From Sporothrix humicola (taxonomy: Eukaryota; Ascomycota; Sordariomycetes; Ophiostomatales; Ophiostomataceae), in the NCBI GenBank assembly GCA_021396245.1, contig WNYE01000117.1, forward strand, positions 1-64,000: a stretch of 64,000 bases of DNA, in the 5' to 3' direction. Below, piece after piece: positions 24,619 to 35,410 of the stretch. The notes beneath the pieces were generated by a model, which had not been told where the DNA came from, made no database searches, and saw nothing but the letters and a program-made list of their open reading frames with translations. A program made the position numbers and the translations under genes. Positions within the stretch are counted from its first letter, which is position 1, and the number at the start of each line of letters is the position of its first letter.

Positions 24619-25218
24619 ATGGGCAAGTTCAACGCAAACAGCCTCTCCTACTCGCAGAACCTGCCGCCCTTTCTGGCCAAACTGCAGGGCCAGTACAATG
24701 CCGACAACGATGGCAGCCGGCCCGATCCCATTCTGGCCGCCCAGCGCCGCTCCGTCAAGAAGCGCTCGGCCAGCGAAGAGGCAGAGGATGCGCCGCTGGT
24801 GCTCGACGACCGCGGCGATGTTGTGGGTGGGGTCAAGTTCGGGAAAGATGGGACGGCGACAATGGACGAAGCGAGCGGAGCGAGCGAACGAGGTGTGGGT
24901 GGTGCAAGAGAAGAAGGGGCGACGGCTGTCGACGGCGTGGCTGCTATTGGCGCGGGCAAGAAGAAGAAGACTGGACGAGTGATTGGCGGTGGCAGCGACG
25001 ACGAAGACAAGAACAAAAATGGCGATAGTGCAGACCAACGGAAACGGAAACGGCCTGCCCGTGACGACGACGAGGAGAAGGCGGCAAAAGAGGCAAAGTC
25101 CTCGAAAGACAAGAGCGCCGACAAGAAGACAACCTCCAGCGGAGGCGGGAAGGACAAGAAGAAGAAGAAGGCCAAGAAGATCCAGCTGAGCTTCGAGGAT
25201 GACGAGGATGAGGGTTGA
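24619..25218 (+). CDS. DUF4604 domain protein
   Basis: 199 aa, single exon, starting at the ATG in CACCATGGGC. The N-terminus (MGKFNANSLSYSQNLPPFLAKLQGQ) is the conserved core of DUF4604 (PF15377). The rest is highly charged and disordered, with runs of Lys/Asp/Glu (KKKK, RKRKRP, KDKKKKKAKK) and an acidic end (LSFEDDEDEG). It has no enzymatic motif. The basic stretches look like nuclear or nucleolar targeting signals. Function is unknown. The in-frame stretch upstream to 24364 lacks an ATG near a plausible context and is leader. Confidence 0.85.
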   Translation: MGKFNANSLSYSQNLPPFLAKLQGQYNADNDGSRPDPILAAQRRSVKKRSASEEAEDAPLVLDDRGDVVGGVKFGKDGTATMDEASGASERGVGGAREEGATAVDGVAAIGAGKKKKTGRVIGGGSDDEDKNKNGDSADQRKRKRPARDDDEEKAAKEAKSSKDKSADKKTTSSGGGKDKKKKKAKKIQLSFEDDEDEG

Positions 25219-25862
25219 ACGAATGTAAGCCTGCATCCCCCGAATAAAGCCCTCTCCAACGTGTTGCATACAGATGCATCAGCATGGCGCTGTGAGAGTC
25301 TCGGACAGGATACTGCCTCACGTCAGACAAGAACAAACCGTGGCTCCATCAGCTGGCCCGTTGGTGCCTGCCAGACTCCATCTCCAGACCACCGCTGGGT
25401 TCTGGATCGATGTTGAAACACCCTCACCTCTGCGTAGCGGAATTCGACCTCGTGGGACATCCGGATGGCAATACTGGCAAACACTCCAACAGCCTACCAT
25501 TGGGCATGACGTGCTCATATTTATATATCTGCTGTCCGATAGGATAAGGCGGGTACAGACAACTTGAGCTCAGGCTCCTCATCATGCCATTCTGTCTCGG
25601 CCAGATGGCTTCCTCCGGCATTGACTCACGCCGTGTCTAGAACCGATAACACAGTCAATAACATAACACAATTAGACGAGAGCAGCGATCGCCGCTCATT
25701 TATAGATGATATGTATTTTTTATTCCCCGTTTCGTTCCATTTTGTGGAAACTGGCTGCGTCTATGTACTCGTCCACACCCAATCTATTCTCGTTCTCTTT
25801 GCATGCAAAATATATCGACAATTACTCCAAGTTAGGGACACCAACGTGAAATTGCCCTGCAC
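25219..25862. other. Convergent 3' interval
   Basis: 3' flanks of the DUF4604 gene and the COX subunit gene. No coding frame is credible and nothing else was seen. Confidence 0.45.
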
Positions 25863-26741
25863 TTAGTGGTACTCCGGCTTGACGTAGTCGGCAAACGTCT
25901 TGGGTTCCTCGTAGCCGTGGTGGTGGCCGTGGCCGTGGCCGTCGTCCTCGGGGCCAATGTAGTTCATCTTGTACACATTGCCGCACTCGCTGCAGCGGTC
26001 CACGGGGCGCTCGCGCGACAGGCCGACCCAGATGACGTTGTGCGAGTCGACGGGGAAGCCCGTGCAGCCGGCGTACTGCTCGTCGCCGGCCGAGTTGACC
26101 AGGATGGGGTCGGCGACGGTGCCCTTGCGCGAAGCGTCCAGAGGGCGCATGTCGAAGACGTCGACGCCGTCAATCTTACCGAGAATCTCGAGACGCTCGA
26201 GACCGGTCGACTGCTCGAGGTCGGTGGGGACGGTGCCGGGCTGGGCACCGGGACCGAACAGGTCGTCGGCAGTCTTGACGTCTGGGGTGCGTTAGTGGAG
26301 GCGTTGAAGTGAATAGCTTTGGGGGTGGTGACTTCTTACCCGACAGGTACTTGATCTCGGGGGTGGGCTTGCTCGGGGGCTGAGCAGCTTCGCCTGCAGA
26401 AAGAAAGTGTGTCAGCATTTCGTCTTGCTTTCGTCGTGTCGCTCATCATGTTTTCCATCATCAATTCGGCCTGCATCCGGCGTGCATCCCGAATTGCATG
26501 TGTCATGCCACTTTCCATCACCATCACCATCTCCATCTCCATCTCCATCCATCCGTCGCGGCGTCGGTTGTCGCGGTGTCTCCTTCCACCTCATTCCATC
26601 CATGGCAAACATCCATCCTCGTCTTCTCCTAAATCTTCTCGGGTACGTACGGCGAACAAACGAGGTCGTAAAGGCGCGGCGGGCAATGGGGGCAACGGCC
26701 GCCCGGCGGGCAGCAGTCAGAGCAGCGCGCTGCATGAACAT
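25863..26741 (-). CDS. COX4: Cytochrome c oxidase subunit Vb (yeast Cox4-type), mitochondrial precursor
   Basis: Nuclear-encoded structural subunit of respiratory complex IV on the matrix side. Exons (minus) are 26741..26651, 26393..26340 and 26281..25863, giving 187 aa. Exon 1 encodes an Arg/Ala-rich presequence (MFMQRAALTAARRAAVAPIARRAF). Exon 2 gives PPSKPTPEIKYLS. Exon 3 carries the conserved body DGVDVFDMRPLDASRKGT. The fungal Zn site is C121 (GCTGFP), H129, C145 and C148 (CSECGNVYKMNY). The His-rich tail (GHGHGHHHGYEEPKTFADYV) is typical of filamentous fungi. Intron 1 (26394..26650, 257 bp) is long and contains a CCATCA/CCATCT hexamer repeat; intron 2 is 58 bp. A second in-frame ATG two codons later is possible. 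Confidence 0.94.
26515..26554. repeat. CCATCA/CCATCT hexamer repeat inside COX4 intron 1
   Basis: About 40 bp of near-perfect CCATCA then CCATCT units in the long first intron of the COX subunit gene. Confidence 0.75.
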
Positions 26742-28031
26742 GGTGTTGGGAAGAGGGGAGATGTAAAAAAGTCGAAAAAGAATTGTTTGATGGTTCACTC
26801 CGCGGCTGGCGATGCGAATTGAGTGGTTTGCGGGTGGGTGGAGGGCGCGTTCGGAGGGCGGGCGTGGAGGTGCAAGTTCGGAGAAAAATAAAATGAAGAG
26901 ACGAAAATGCAGAATTGAGGCTTTTGGTGATATGGTCTGACGGCTTCCCGGAAACACACCTGCCCACCCTGCCTTCCCCTGCTATTTGGTGGCAGATTGG
27001 TGGGCGATGGGCCGAGAAAACGACAATTGGGAAAAGAGGTCCTTGCCTAAAGCGGATTAGTGCATCCTGTTTCTTGCCGAATTTCACGTGACTACCTCTG
27101 GGAAAAGCAAAACGCGCCTGTAAACGCACCAAACAGCATGCCGTAATTGAAAATGCGCGCTAAGCAGCCTGGGGATGAGTAAAAGCAGCTGCCACAGCTC
27201 CCAGGGAGGGAAGTGGGGGGCTCCTGGTAAGATACAGACACAGCACCTTCTGACATACAGCCACAGCACCCATAAGTGCTATAAGTGTTATAAGTGCTAT
27301 AAGTGCTATAAGTGCTGTAAGTGCTATAAGTGCTGTAAGTGCTATAAGTGCTGTAAGTGCTAGTGCTGCAAATAGAGGTGTTGCCAAGGCGAAAAAGATT
27401 TCATGGGGCCAAAAGCGTTGCCAGTGTGGATAAACACACAGTTGCTGTGGCTGTATGTTAAAAGTGCTGCGTCTGTACCAGGAGCCGAAGTGGGGTTGTT
27501 GCTCTGTTGATACTTGAAGTCGACGGTGACAATACCACGAATGCAGTTGCAAGGTCTGTCTGGGAGCTTCAGAAGAGCTGTTTGTGGGTCTTTATAATAT
27601 TTCTAGAATTTCCAATTCTGTTTTTGAGCTCAAAATAATTTTGTAGGATTTTGTGTAATAGATTTGGTAAAACTGCAATTAATTTCGAATAAAACTGCAA
27701 ACGTTCCACTTCGTCTCAAGACTGTCATCACGACTTGAAAGTTACAATAAACAATATTGCGTAAAACAGTCAAATTCATTACAAAAATCTGTAGATTCTC
27801 GTCCAGAGTAATTCTTGACACGAACATTTATATGCACTGACATAGAATTCTGTATCAGTGCATGTTGTGCCGCATATATCACTGGTTTCAATCCGCATCC
27901 TAAAATCCCATGATAGATCAACATCCCAACAAGAAGAACTGGATGACCTGGTGACTCTATGTTTTATTATGCCGTATATCATATATATAAACTCCCAAAT
28001 GTAATTGCTATTTCCCCTTGCCCCGTGCCAT
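26742..28031. other. 1.3-kb intergenic region with minisatellite
   Basis: No gene seen. It contains the COX4 promoter, a 9-bp minisatellite (27270-27362) and an AT-rich stretch (about 27590-28000) leading to the 3' end of the OHCU decarboxylase gene. Confidence 0.5.
27270..27362. repeat. 9-bp minisatellite, unit (C/T)(A/G)TAAGTG(C/T)T-type, about ten copies
   Basis: Head-to-tail 9-mers of the form AGTGCTATA, AGTGTTATA and AGTGCTGTA. Copies with TATA and TGTA alternate regularly over the second half, suggesting an 18-bp higher-order unit. Because 9 is a multiple of three, it produces spurious Cys/Lys/Tyr and Ala/Leu/Ile repeat ORFs. Confidence 0.9.
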
Positions 28032-28680
28032 CTATGCACTTGCTTGAGACAGCTTGCTAGCACGATCTTTGGCAATGCTGGCCATGGCCTGTTGTTGTTA
28101 GTATATGCTCTCCTTTCTAAAAAACTTGCCGCCCTAAAGCAGCGGTACTCACCTCGATGGCCTCGACCTCCTCCTTGGCATAGACGCCGCGGGCAATGCG
28201 CTCGCGCATGTTCTCCATGATCACCTCGCGTGACCGGCCGTTGACAAAGACGACGTAGATCAGCCCCGGGAACGCGGCCTCGTACTCGGAGTTCAGCCTG
28301 GCTAGCTGTTCCGCCTCCTCGGCTGACGCCTTGTTGAGCTGTGCCTGCTCGGCCACGCTCTGGGCGCTCTCGACCTTTTTGGCGCCAAGCCGTGGGTGGG
28401 CGCCCAGGATGCCGAGCAGCTTCTGTTTGGCGTGGAGGGCGTCCTGGGTCGGGGTCGGGTCGGTGAACTTGGCGACCTGGGACTGGAGTTTCAAAAGTTG
28501 GGCCCTAACGATATCGACGACGTCGTTGTATGACTTGATCTTGTCGGAGGCAGCCCGAATGGCCGGCAAAGACAGCTCGTGGAGGTCCTTGCTTGGTTCA
28601 AAGAGCAGGTCGAGAGCGGCGGTGATCTGCTCGTCGGGCAGCGACGCCAGGGTCGAGACGGGGGGTAAAATGAGGGGCAT
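28032..28680 (-). CDS. OHCU decarboxylase (urate degradation)
   Basis: 2-oxo-4-hydroxy-4-carboxy-5-ureidoimidazoline decarboxylase, which converts OHCU to S-allantoin after urate oxidase. Exons are 28680..28153 and 28088..28032, giving 194 aa. The 64-bp intron (GTGAGT donor, CTAAC branch site) is followed by a short last exon of 18 codons ending IAKDRASKLSQASA. The motifs match the family: HPRLG (His95 catalytic), EQ (111-112), LNSEYEAAFPGLIYVV, and Arg149/Arg151 before EVI. Unlike peroxisomal family members it has no C-terminal SKL-type signal; an SKL tripeptide is internal, five residues from the end. It is head-to-head with PRP19 over 656 bp. Confidence 0.92.
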
Positions 28681-29336
28681 TTTGGGCGAAAGGGTGCTTT
28701 GTACTTTGTAGGAGACGAGGTCAAAGTCACGATAGTCGTCGGCGGATGCAGCCGTCTGGGTGTGGTGACTTCTTATATGGGGCTTGGGGTTTCTTTAGGC
28801 GGGTTTAGGTGGTCCTAGGCGGCGTTGGCCGCTGAATCAGGCGGACGGCGCCGATATCAAGCTGGGAAAGGTGCGCGCCAAAACATTGTCAGGTGGCTTT
28901 CGTGAAAGACGTCGAACAAACAGGAAAGAACGTCCAGAATCAATTGAATGAACAATAATTGTCAAACAGATCAAAGACAGAAATTAAAACAAAGCAGTGA
29001 ATGCTGTGGCCATATGTGGTGTCGTTTGCTGCTGTATTACAACAGCTCCAGCATGCTCCAGCACGCCAGCCTGCAGCACACCGCACTATCTTATCAGTAC
29101 GGCACCTGATTGGCCAGCCGTGTCGGGCCTAGCATAAAATATTTCGACGCGACCAGACTAAGCAACGAGGCAGGAGGCAGGCACAGGCTTTGGTTGGAAG
29201 GTGCATCTCAACACGGCGTACGACATACAACGACCATTGAATCGTTCGACTCCCCTTTCTCACCCTCGATATCGACGGCAATCAATCGCACCACCCTTCG
29301 ACAATCCTCCCAACCTCCTCCCACTCCTCCCTCACG
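28681..29336. promoter_or_regulatory. Divergent promoter, OHCU decarboxylase / PRP19
   Basis: 656 bp between two start codons. CT-rich leader sits directly before PRP19 (29260-29336). A GCTCCAGCA-type direct repeat lies near 29045-29065. No specific operator was identified. Confidence 0.45.
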
Positions 29337-30785
29337 ATGCTGTGCGCCATCTCTGGCGAGGCGCCGGAAGAGCCCGTCGTCTCGAAAAAGACGGGCACCG
29401 TCTACGAGAAGCGGCTGATTGAAAAGTACATTGAGGAGCACGGCAAGGAGCCGGGCACCGACATCGAACTCGACATTGAGGACCTCCTTCCTCTCAAGGC
29501 AGGCCGCACCGTGCGCCCGCGCCCGCCCACGTTGACCTCGATCCCGGCGCTGCTGGCCACCTTCCAGAACGAATGGGACGCCTTGGCCCTCGAAACATAC
29601 ACGCTGCAGGAGCAACTCTCGCAAACACGCATGGAGCTGGCCACGGCCCTGTACCAGCACGACGCGGCGATCCGCGTGATTGCGCGGTTGACAAAAGAGC
29701 GCGACGAGGTGAGAGACTCCCTGTCGCGAGTGACGGTGGTGGAGGGCGCCTCTGCATCCCAAGACGACTCGATGGCCGTCGACAGCGAAGAACTTCCCTC
29801 GGAGCTCGCCGAGGCCGTCGACGAGACGCACAAGCAGCTGTCCAAGTCGCGCAAGAAGCGCGGCGTGCCGGCTGAGTGGGTGTCGGAGACTGAGGTGGCA
29901 GCGTTTACGCCGATTGCCTCGGAGGACCTGCCTTTGACGCGCGCAACATCCCTTACGATCGAGGCCGCCGACAGCCAGTACGCCGCCATTGCTGGCCTGG
30001 ACGGCAACGTGGGCATCTACGCCGTGGCTGCCCAGAAGCTCGAGCGGTCGTTCGCTGTGGGCGAGCCCGTAACCGCGGCGCTGTGGACCGCAGGCGCGCG
30101 CATCGTGTTCGGCACCGCCAAGGGCGCCGTCAAGATTCTCGATGCCGGCGCCGAGGTCGCGTCCATCAAGGCCCACGCCGGCGCTGTGACTGGCCTCGCT
30201 GTCCACCCGTCAGGACGTATCCTCGCGTCGGTCGGTGCCGACAAGACGCTCTGTCTCTACGATTTGGAGAGTGGCGCACGCGTCAGCCGCACCCACAGCA
30301 GCGCTTCTCTGACGTCGTGTGCATTCCACCCCGACGGCCACCTGCTGGCTGCCGGCACGTCCACGTCGGGCGAGGTCCAGGTCTACATGGCAAAGACTGG
30401 CGAGCTCGCCACCTCGTTCAGCCTGGGCGCCCCCGTCCAGGCCCTCGTCTTTTCCGAGAACGGCTACTGGATTGCTGCCACCGCCAAGGGCCAGACCACC
30501 GTCACCATCTTTGACCTGCGCAAGGAGGGCGACGCCGCCACGGCCAAGGTCTTGGACATTGGCAGCGCCGTCGCCGCCCTCGCCTGGGACTACTCGGGCC
30601 AGTTCCTGGCCACCGCCGGCCCTGCCGGCCTCACCGTCCAGCACTACGCCAAATCCTCCAAGAAGTGGTCCCAGACGCTGTCGAGCGCGACACCCGCTGT
30701 TGCCGTGCAATGGGGCGCCCACGCAAAGCAGCTGCTGGCCGTGAATGCCGACGGCGTCGTGTCTGTCGTCGGCGAGAAGGAGTAG
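29337..30785 (+). CDS. PRP19: Pre-mRNA-processing factor 19 (U-box E3 ubiquitin ligase)
   Basis: Core subunit of the spliceosomal NineTeen complex, acting in the nucleus with roles in spliceosome activation and DNA repair. 482 aa, single exon. The N-terminal U-box starts at once (MLCAISGEAPEEPVVSKKTGTVYEKRLIEKYI, residues 1-65) with the LKAGRTVRPRPP boundary. A tetramerising coiled coil covers ~70-135 (FQNEWDALALETYTLQEQL...ALYQHDAAIRVIARLTKERD). A C-terminal WD40 propeller spans ~200-480, with repeats such as AVTGLAVHPSGRILASVGADKTLCLYDL. Length and domain order are exactly those of the family. Confidence 0.97.
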   Translation: MLCAISGEAPEEPVVSKKTGTVYEKRLIEKYIEEHGKEPGTDIELDIEDLLPLKAGRTVRPRPPTLTSIPALLATFQNEWDALALETYTLQEQLSQTRMELATALYQHDAAIRVIARLTKERDEVRDSLSRVTVVEGASASQDDSMAVDSEELPSELAEAVDETHKQLSKSRKKRGVPAEWVSETEVAAFTPIASEDLPLTRATSLTIEAADSQYAAIAGLDGNVGIYAVAAQKLERSFAVGEPVTAALWTAGARIVFGTAKGAVKILDAGAEVASIKAHAGAVTGLAVHPSGRILASVGADKTLCLYDLESGARVSRTHSSASLTSCAFHPDGHLLAAGTSTSGEVQVYMAKTGELATSFSLGAPVQALVFSENGYWIAATAKGQTTVTIFDLRKEGDAATAKVLDIGSAVAALAWDYSGQFLATAGPAGLTVQHYAKSSKKWSQTLSSATPAVAVQWGAHAKQLLAVNADGVVSVVGEKE

Positions 30786-31550
30786 ACGGGGAGACGCGAA
30801 GACGCGAAGACGCGTGCATCTTTAAATTTACACGAACGGATGGAGCATTTATTGTCTGCGTTATATTGTTTGGGTTTTGTCTTCTTGACTTGTTCTGTCT
30901 TTCTCTCGGATTCCATGTCTGTAATGGTTAATCGTCTTCTCGTCTTGTCATTTTCTCTTGTACTGGTATCTCTGTCAATTAAAAGCGCTCTGTTTTCATC
31001 GTCTTCGTCATTTTCGACACTCCTGCTTATGTCATTATTGTTTGCCTGTTTCTGTTGGCAGCTGCCATCACACCATCACAACAGGACATCACAATCACAA
31101 TCACACTGGCACGTGCCGTAGTTCGGGTCGGATTCTAGGCTGTTCAGGCTGCCTTAACGCCGTGATCCTTCACTGTTTTGTTTTTGTTTGTTTGCCCCCC
31201 GCACTAGCGCCCGGCTGCGATAGCCGCCTTAGGAGGCCACTGTAGGCCACTGTTTTGCCTGTTTGTTGTGCGCTGTGCCCTATCCCGTACCGCCTGGCTC
31301 GCCCCACAATTACTAAGTGCGTGAATCTGTGAACGGCTACCTCCTTCTCGACATCGTCTCAAGCCAACCTCACTTTTGCAAAACTCTTCACAATAAACAA
31401 TCTTTTCCGACAACTCAAGGCAATCCACGACGTGACCTACAACAGTGACGACTTTCTCATCGACCGAACGATCGAAAGTCTGCGACTCTCCCACCCTCCG
31501 TCCTCCGTCCCCTTTCCACATCCTCATTACAGCGACTTGCGCGGGCAAGA
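30786..31550. other. Intergenic: PRP19 3' flank and RING-gene promoter
   Basis: T-rich 3' flank (30840-31060) followed by the promoter of the RING gene. No gene was seen. Confidence 0.45.
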
Positions 31551-32780
31551 ATGTCAAGGCAGAGACCTGAGCCAGATATCATCGATTTGACTGAAGAACC
31601 CGACAGTCCTGTCCTAGCACGTCCACGATTAGGCAGCAACAATGAGTTCAGGAACACAGCCCGCTCGGCCGCACGCTCGGCACGAAATACGGCACGGGGA
31701 AACAACGCAGCTTCATCGTCGTCCAACGTTATCGACTTGACCGACGCAGACGACGAGCCTATCATTGTCGGATCGTCCTCCCGGCCGCTGAGCGCCACGG
31801 AGCGGGCACAGATGGAGCTTCGGCGGAGGCGGCTCGAGGCGGAGGAGACACGGCATCACATTCTTGAATTTGCAGAGTACCACAACCGCCGCCGCCACGA
31901 GGAATTTGTCCGCCAACAGCACCAACAACAACACGGAGGAGGCCATCCCCTCGACTTTGACCTGCTCGAGCAGCTGCATCAGCTCGACCATTTCGACCAC
32001 GGTGCCAGCGTCGGCGGCGGCGGCAGCAGAGCACACGCACACGAGCCGGCCGCCTCCTTCTTCCGGTCGCTCGGCGAAAGCCTGGGAAACGTCGCCCACA
32101 TGGCGGCCAACATGGCCTTTGGCTCACCTGCGCCCCCTCCGATCCCGCACTCCCACCCGAACCGCCGTGTCCGCAGCGTCCACCGCCAGAGCCGATCGCA
32201 CGCGCGTGCACAGAACCGTCCTGTCCGGGCCGAACAGGCCATGTTTGGCGGGATTAATCCTCTTGTCGGCAACCTGCCCGACCTCAACTACCAGTTCAAC
32301 GGCAACCTCAACCTTGCCGGCGACTTTGCCCTCCACATGAACGCCATCCACGACGCCCAGATTGGCGGTCCGCGTCGCGCAGCCTACCAAGCACCTGGCG
32401 AAACGACCGAAGGCTTTACGAGGAGCACGGGCGAAGACATGGTGGCCGTCTGTGCCGGCTGCGACGCCGAGCTGGCCTACGATCCGGATGAGGCTGACTC
32501 AAAAAACGAAGGGGAGCCGCCAAAGAAAAAGGCGCGCACGCGCAAGGAACGCGAAGAGCACTATTTCTGGGCCGTCACCACCTGCGGCCACGTGTTTTGC
32601 AAAACATGCTACGAGAACCGGCGAAACTGCATCAAGAAGGAGGGCAGCTCCAAGGCGGCAGCGGCGGCTGCTGCCGTGCCCGTGTCGTTTGTGGCGCAGG
32701 GCAAGACCATTCTGTGTGCCGTGGACAACTGCATGTCGGACGTTACGGCAAAGAAGGCATGGGTCGGGCTTTTTGTATGA
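31551..32780 (+). CDS. RING-finger protein with SUMO-interacting motifs (STUbL-like)
   Basis: 409 aa, single exon. Two SUMO-interacting motifs stand near the N-terminus: IIDLTEE at ~10-16 and VIDLTDADDE at ~60-69. A long Arg/His/Gln-rich region (~100-290) follows. The C-terminus has a RING-like zinc module: CAGC (around 300), then TTCGHVFCKTCYENR, then CAVDNC near the end. The spacing between the first two Cys pairs is enlarged by a charged KKKARTRKERE insert. SIMs plus a C-terminal RING are the layout of SUMO-targeted ubiquitin ligases (Slx8/Rnf4), so a nuclear E3 role is inferred. The sequence is too diverged to call it slx8. Confidence 0.82.
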   Translation: MSRQRPEPDIIDLTEEPDSPVLARPRLGSNNEFRNTARSAARSARNTARGNNAASSSSNVIDLTDADDEPIIVGSSSRPLSATERAQMELRRRRLEAEETRHHILEFAEYHNRRRHEEFVRQQHQQQHGGGHPLDFDLLEQLHQLDHFDHGASVGGGGSRAHAHEPAASFFRSLGESLGNVAHMAANMAFGSPAPPPIPHSHPNRRVRSVHRQSRSHARAQNRPVRAEQAMFGGINPLVGNLPDLNYQFNGNLNLAGDFALHMNAIHDAQIGGPRRAAYQAPGETTEGFTRSTGEDMVAVCAGCDAELAYDPDEADSKNEGEPPKKKARTRKEREEHYFWAVTTCGHVFCKTCYENRRNCIKKEGSSKAAAAAAAVPVSFVAQGKTILCAVDNCMSDVTAKKAWVGLFV

Positions 32781-33220
32781 GACAGCAAGGAGGAGAGATG
32801 AGAGAAGAGAGAGAGCATATATTTGGGTTTGCCTGTGGGCCGGCAGCATTGGTTTGGCGTTTTGTGTCTGGTTCTCGGGAGACATGTCATGGACTACTGG
32901 CACTGGTTCGGCTTTGCATTTTGTTGTATACCTCTTTTTTTCACTCGATGATTTTTGTGGTGTAGTATCCGGATTTGCCTTTGAATATCATTCACCCTTG
33001 TTTTTTTAATATCGTTGACTGATGTCGCCTGTGTGCATGTGAACAATGATGAAGAAGCACTAAGTAGGATATGTTTTATGTGATCTATTTGGCCTGCTTT
33101 TCTTGCAGCTGTGCGAATGTATCTAAGCGATGGCTTGATGAGGCTACGACTTGATGTATGGGCATAATGGGCTTTCTATGTCCAGAGATGGATGGCTCTC
33201 CATATCGCCACATCAAAAGG
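32781..33220. other. Convergent 3' interval
   Basis: 3' flanks of the RING gene (+) and the HSL-type hydrolase (-). Nothing else was seen. Confidence 0.45.
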
Positions 33221-34505
33221 CTATGTCTTGTTGACCCCTTTGAGGACATCGGCAACCCAGTCCACCGTAGTTTGGAAGTACTCTGTAGACGGAACAAGGT
33301 TTGGGTAGACATAAAAGGCATGCGGCATGCCTGGGTACACCTTGAGAGTTGTGTGGACGCTATGCAATATTGTCAGTACAGGAGACGATACGACGATTAA
33401 ACAAGACGAATACTTGCCCGCTCTTTTCTAAGGCTTCGGCGTATGCCAGGCCCTCATCACGCAAAGGGTCCATGCCAGCGATCTGGATGACTAATGAAGT
33501 GTTAGTTGTGATCATATGTACTAAGCAAGACGCCTCACTGGGAATGATCGTAAACATACGCGCTGGTGGCAGATTTTCCAAAGACGTGGCTAGCAATGGA
33601 CTGGCCAACGGGTCTGCTTCTGCGTTGGGAAGGTAGTTTTTCCAGTACAGGTGCATGCGGTCCGCGTCGACGAGTGGCACATGCTTGTTCTGTTCATACG
33701 ATAGAAGCTCGTATTTTGAGCCCAGGGCAGAAAAATGCGCCGGATGACAAGTGACTGGAATATTGAGGACCTGGCCGATGATTCCACCGACTCCGCTGTC
33801 TCGACAAATCAGCGACAGGGCGGCACAAATATTTGCACCGGCGCTGCCGCCGCCAAGGATGATTTGGCTTGGGTTGATGCCCAGATCCGCCGCATGGTCG
33901 ATGCTCTAGAAAATGTGAGCGTAAGCAGTTAATCGGGTGGCATGTTTCTCCCACGCATTCTCCCATGATCCTCCCCGATCTGAACTCACCCATAAAAGTG
34001 CGTCCATGGAATCATGCACGGCATACGGAAACGGGAACTCGGGTGCCCTGATCTGGTTAGTTTTTTACGAGCCCCAACTCGAAAATCAGATCAGATTAGA
34101 TCAAGTCGTATCTTACAATCGGTAATCCACACTGACGACGACCGCATTGGTCTTGGCAGCAACAAGTCGGTTCTGGGCCTCTTCCGTCTCGGGCGTCCCA
34201 ACAGTCCAGCCGCCACCGTGGACATTGAAGAAGAGTGGATGGTTTTTTGTCTTTTCGAGGGGCTCATAGATTCGGAGGGCAACAGTGCTGCCATCACGAA
34301 CCACGAACTTGTCCGTACGAATACGGATATCGCGGTCTGGCTGGGGCACATTATCTGGCAGAGGGCCGGGCTTGTACGGGACCTTGCGGAACTCTTCGAT
34401 GGGCAGGCTGTACATCTTTGCGGCCAGCGCATCGAGCGGCGCATGGGCCTCTGCCACGGCCAGCCAGGCCGGATCCGGCTCGGAGAGATGGGCGTAGCGG
34501 GACAT
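33221..34505 (-). CDS. HSL-type alpha/beta-hydrolase (esterase/lactonase candidate)
   Basis: 334 aa assembled from five exons (minus): 34505..34117, 34047..33990, 33905..33560, 33490..33418 and 33359..33221. The introns are 69, 84, 69 and 58 bp. The last starts with GC instead of GT (see separate entry). Hormone-sensitive-lipase family features: oxyanion loop HGGGW (96-100), nucleophile Ser170 in GGGSAGAN, acid Asp272 in AGMDPLRDEG, and His302 in PGMPHAF. It has no signal peptide, so it is probably cytosolic. The family hydrolyses short-chain esters, and some bacterial members open lactones. It is head-to-head with an SDR and close to a BVMO and ADH/ALDH genes, which suggests it cleaves the ester or lactone made by the BVMO. 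That role is inference. Confidence 0.9.
33360..33417 (-). other. GC-AG intron in the HSL-type hydrolase
   Basis: The donor reads AGCGG|GCAAGT on the minus strand and the acceptor GCATAG|C. Only this junction joins LEKSG to VHTTLKVYPGMPHAF in frame and supplies the catalytic His. The nearest GT (two bases further) gives a frame with no family similarity. GCAAGT is the usual consensus for the rare GC-AG class. Confidence 0.8.
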
Positions 34506-35410
34506 ACCGGCAATGGCGTAGCAGGACGATTACGTCGTAGGCAGGACCCAAGGACAAGACTGTTGAGTATGGAACAAATCTGAAAAGAGTTGGTCAGCTA
34601 CGAAGTACCTTGTCGAAGCAAGAGAGAGGACGGGAAGGATGCCAAAAGAGCGGAACGAACAGAACGAACGGAACGACCAAGATCAGATCAGCCCAGAAGT
34701 ATGCTGCCAAGGTGTCACAGTGATGACAGCACTGCTACCCACAGCTCCGGATTTCGCACAACTGCCTGTTTTGGGAATTGGACTGTATGCCAGAACATTC
34801 TGACAAACTCCCACACTGGCGAGTGTTAGCTCGGTTGTGTGGTTAGAAGCATGAGCATAAAAATTATGTGCAGCCAAGACAAGCCATGGCTACTGCCTTT
34901 TCTGAGAGACGATACCGCGGAGTACCTGTGGAGGCCGTGACCGGAAGATGCAAGCACATCATGAGCTCGGAAAAGGCATCGGTGTTCGCCGGAAGATTGG
35001 GGGCGGGGAGGCTCTTTTGTCCTGTGGTGCCCTGAAGGCGCTAAAGACCCCTAAAAGATAGCGTGCGGAGAAGCCAGGCGAGCCAGGCTACTGGATGCTA
35101 CGACAGGCGGCTGCTATTTCCACTATGCTACGAGCCTACGACGTAATTCAGCGGGGCTGAAGTGCGCTAACGACTAACAGGACTTACACAGGGACGGACA
35201 GACACAATCTGGGTAATGGTTGTCCGTCCATCCATGCCAGTTTCACACGATGCTCAAGCCATATATTATTATTGTTGGAGAAGTGATTCTATACTGAGTC
35301 GATCAAGTGAGCTCGGAATAAGAACAGCCCTCGAGAAGTAACTTACGACGATTTACCCACAACAGTCATTACCACAGTTCTCCAACATCTTCCATCTCCT
35401 AAACTTCAAC
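34506..35410. promoter_or_regulatory. Divergent promoter 1 of the accessory cluster (hydrolase / SDR)
   Basis: 905 bp between two start codons. It contains a CGGAGTAC motif at 34918-34925 and CCGGAAG elements nearby. No open reading frame is credible. Confidence 0.5.

Noticed and set aside
27270..27362. Possible CRISPR array
   Set aside because: The 9-bp units are head to tail without spacers in a eukaryotic genome. It is a minisatellite.
29208..30206. 332-codon minus-strand frame
   Set aside because: It is antisense to PRP19 and its promoter.
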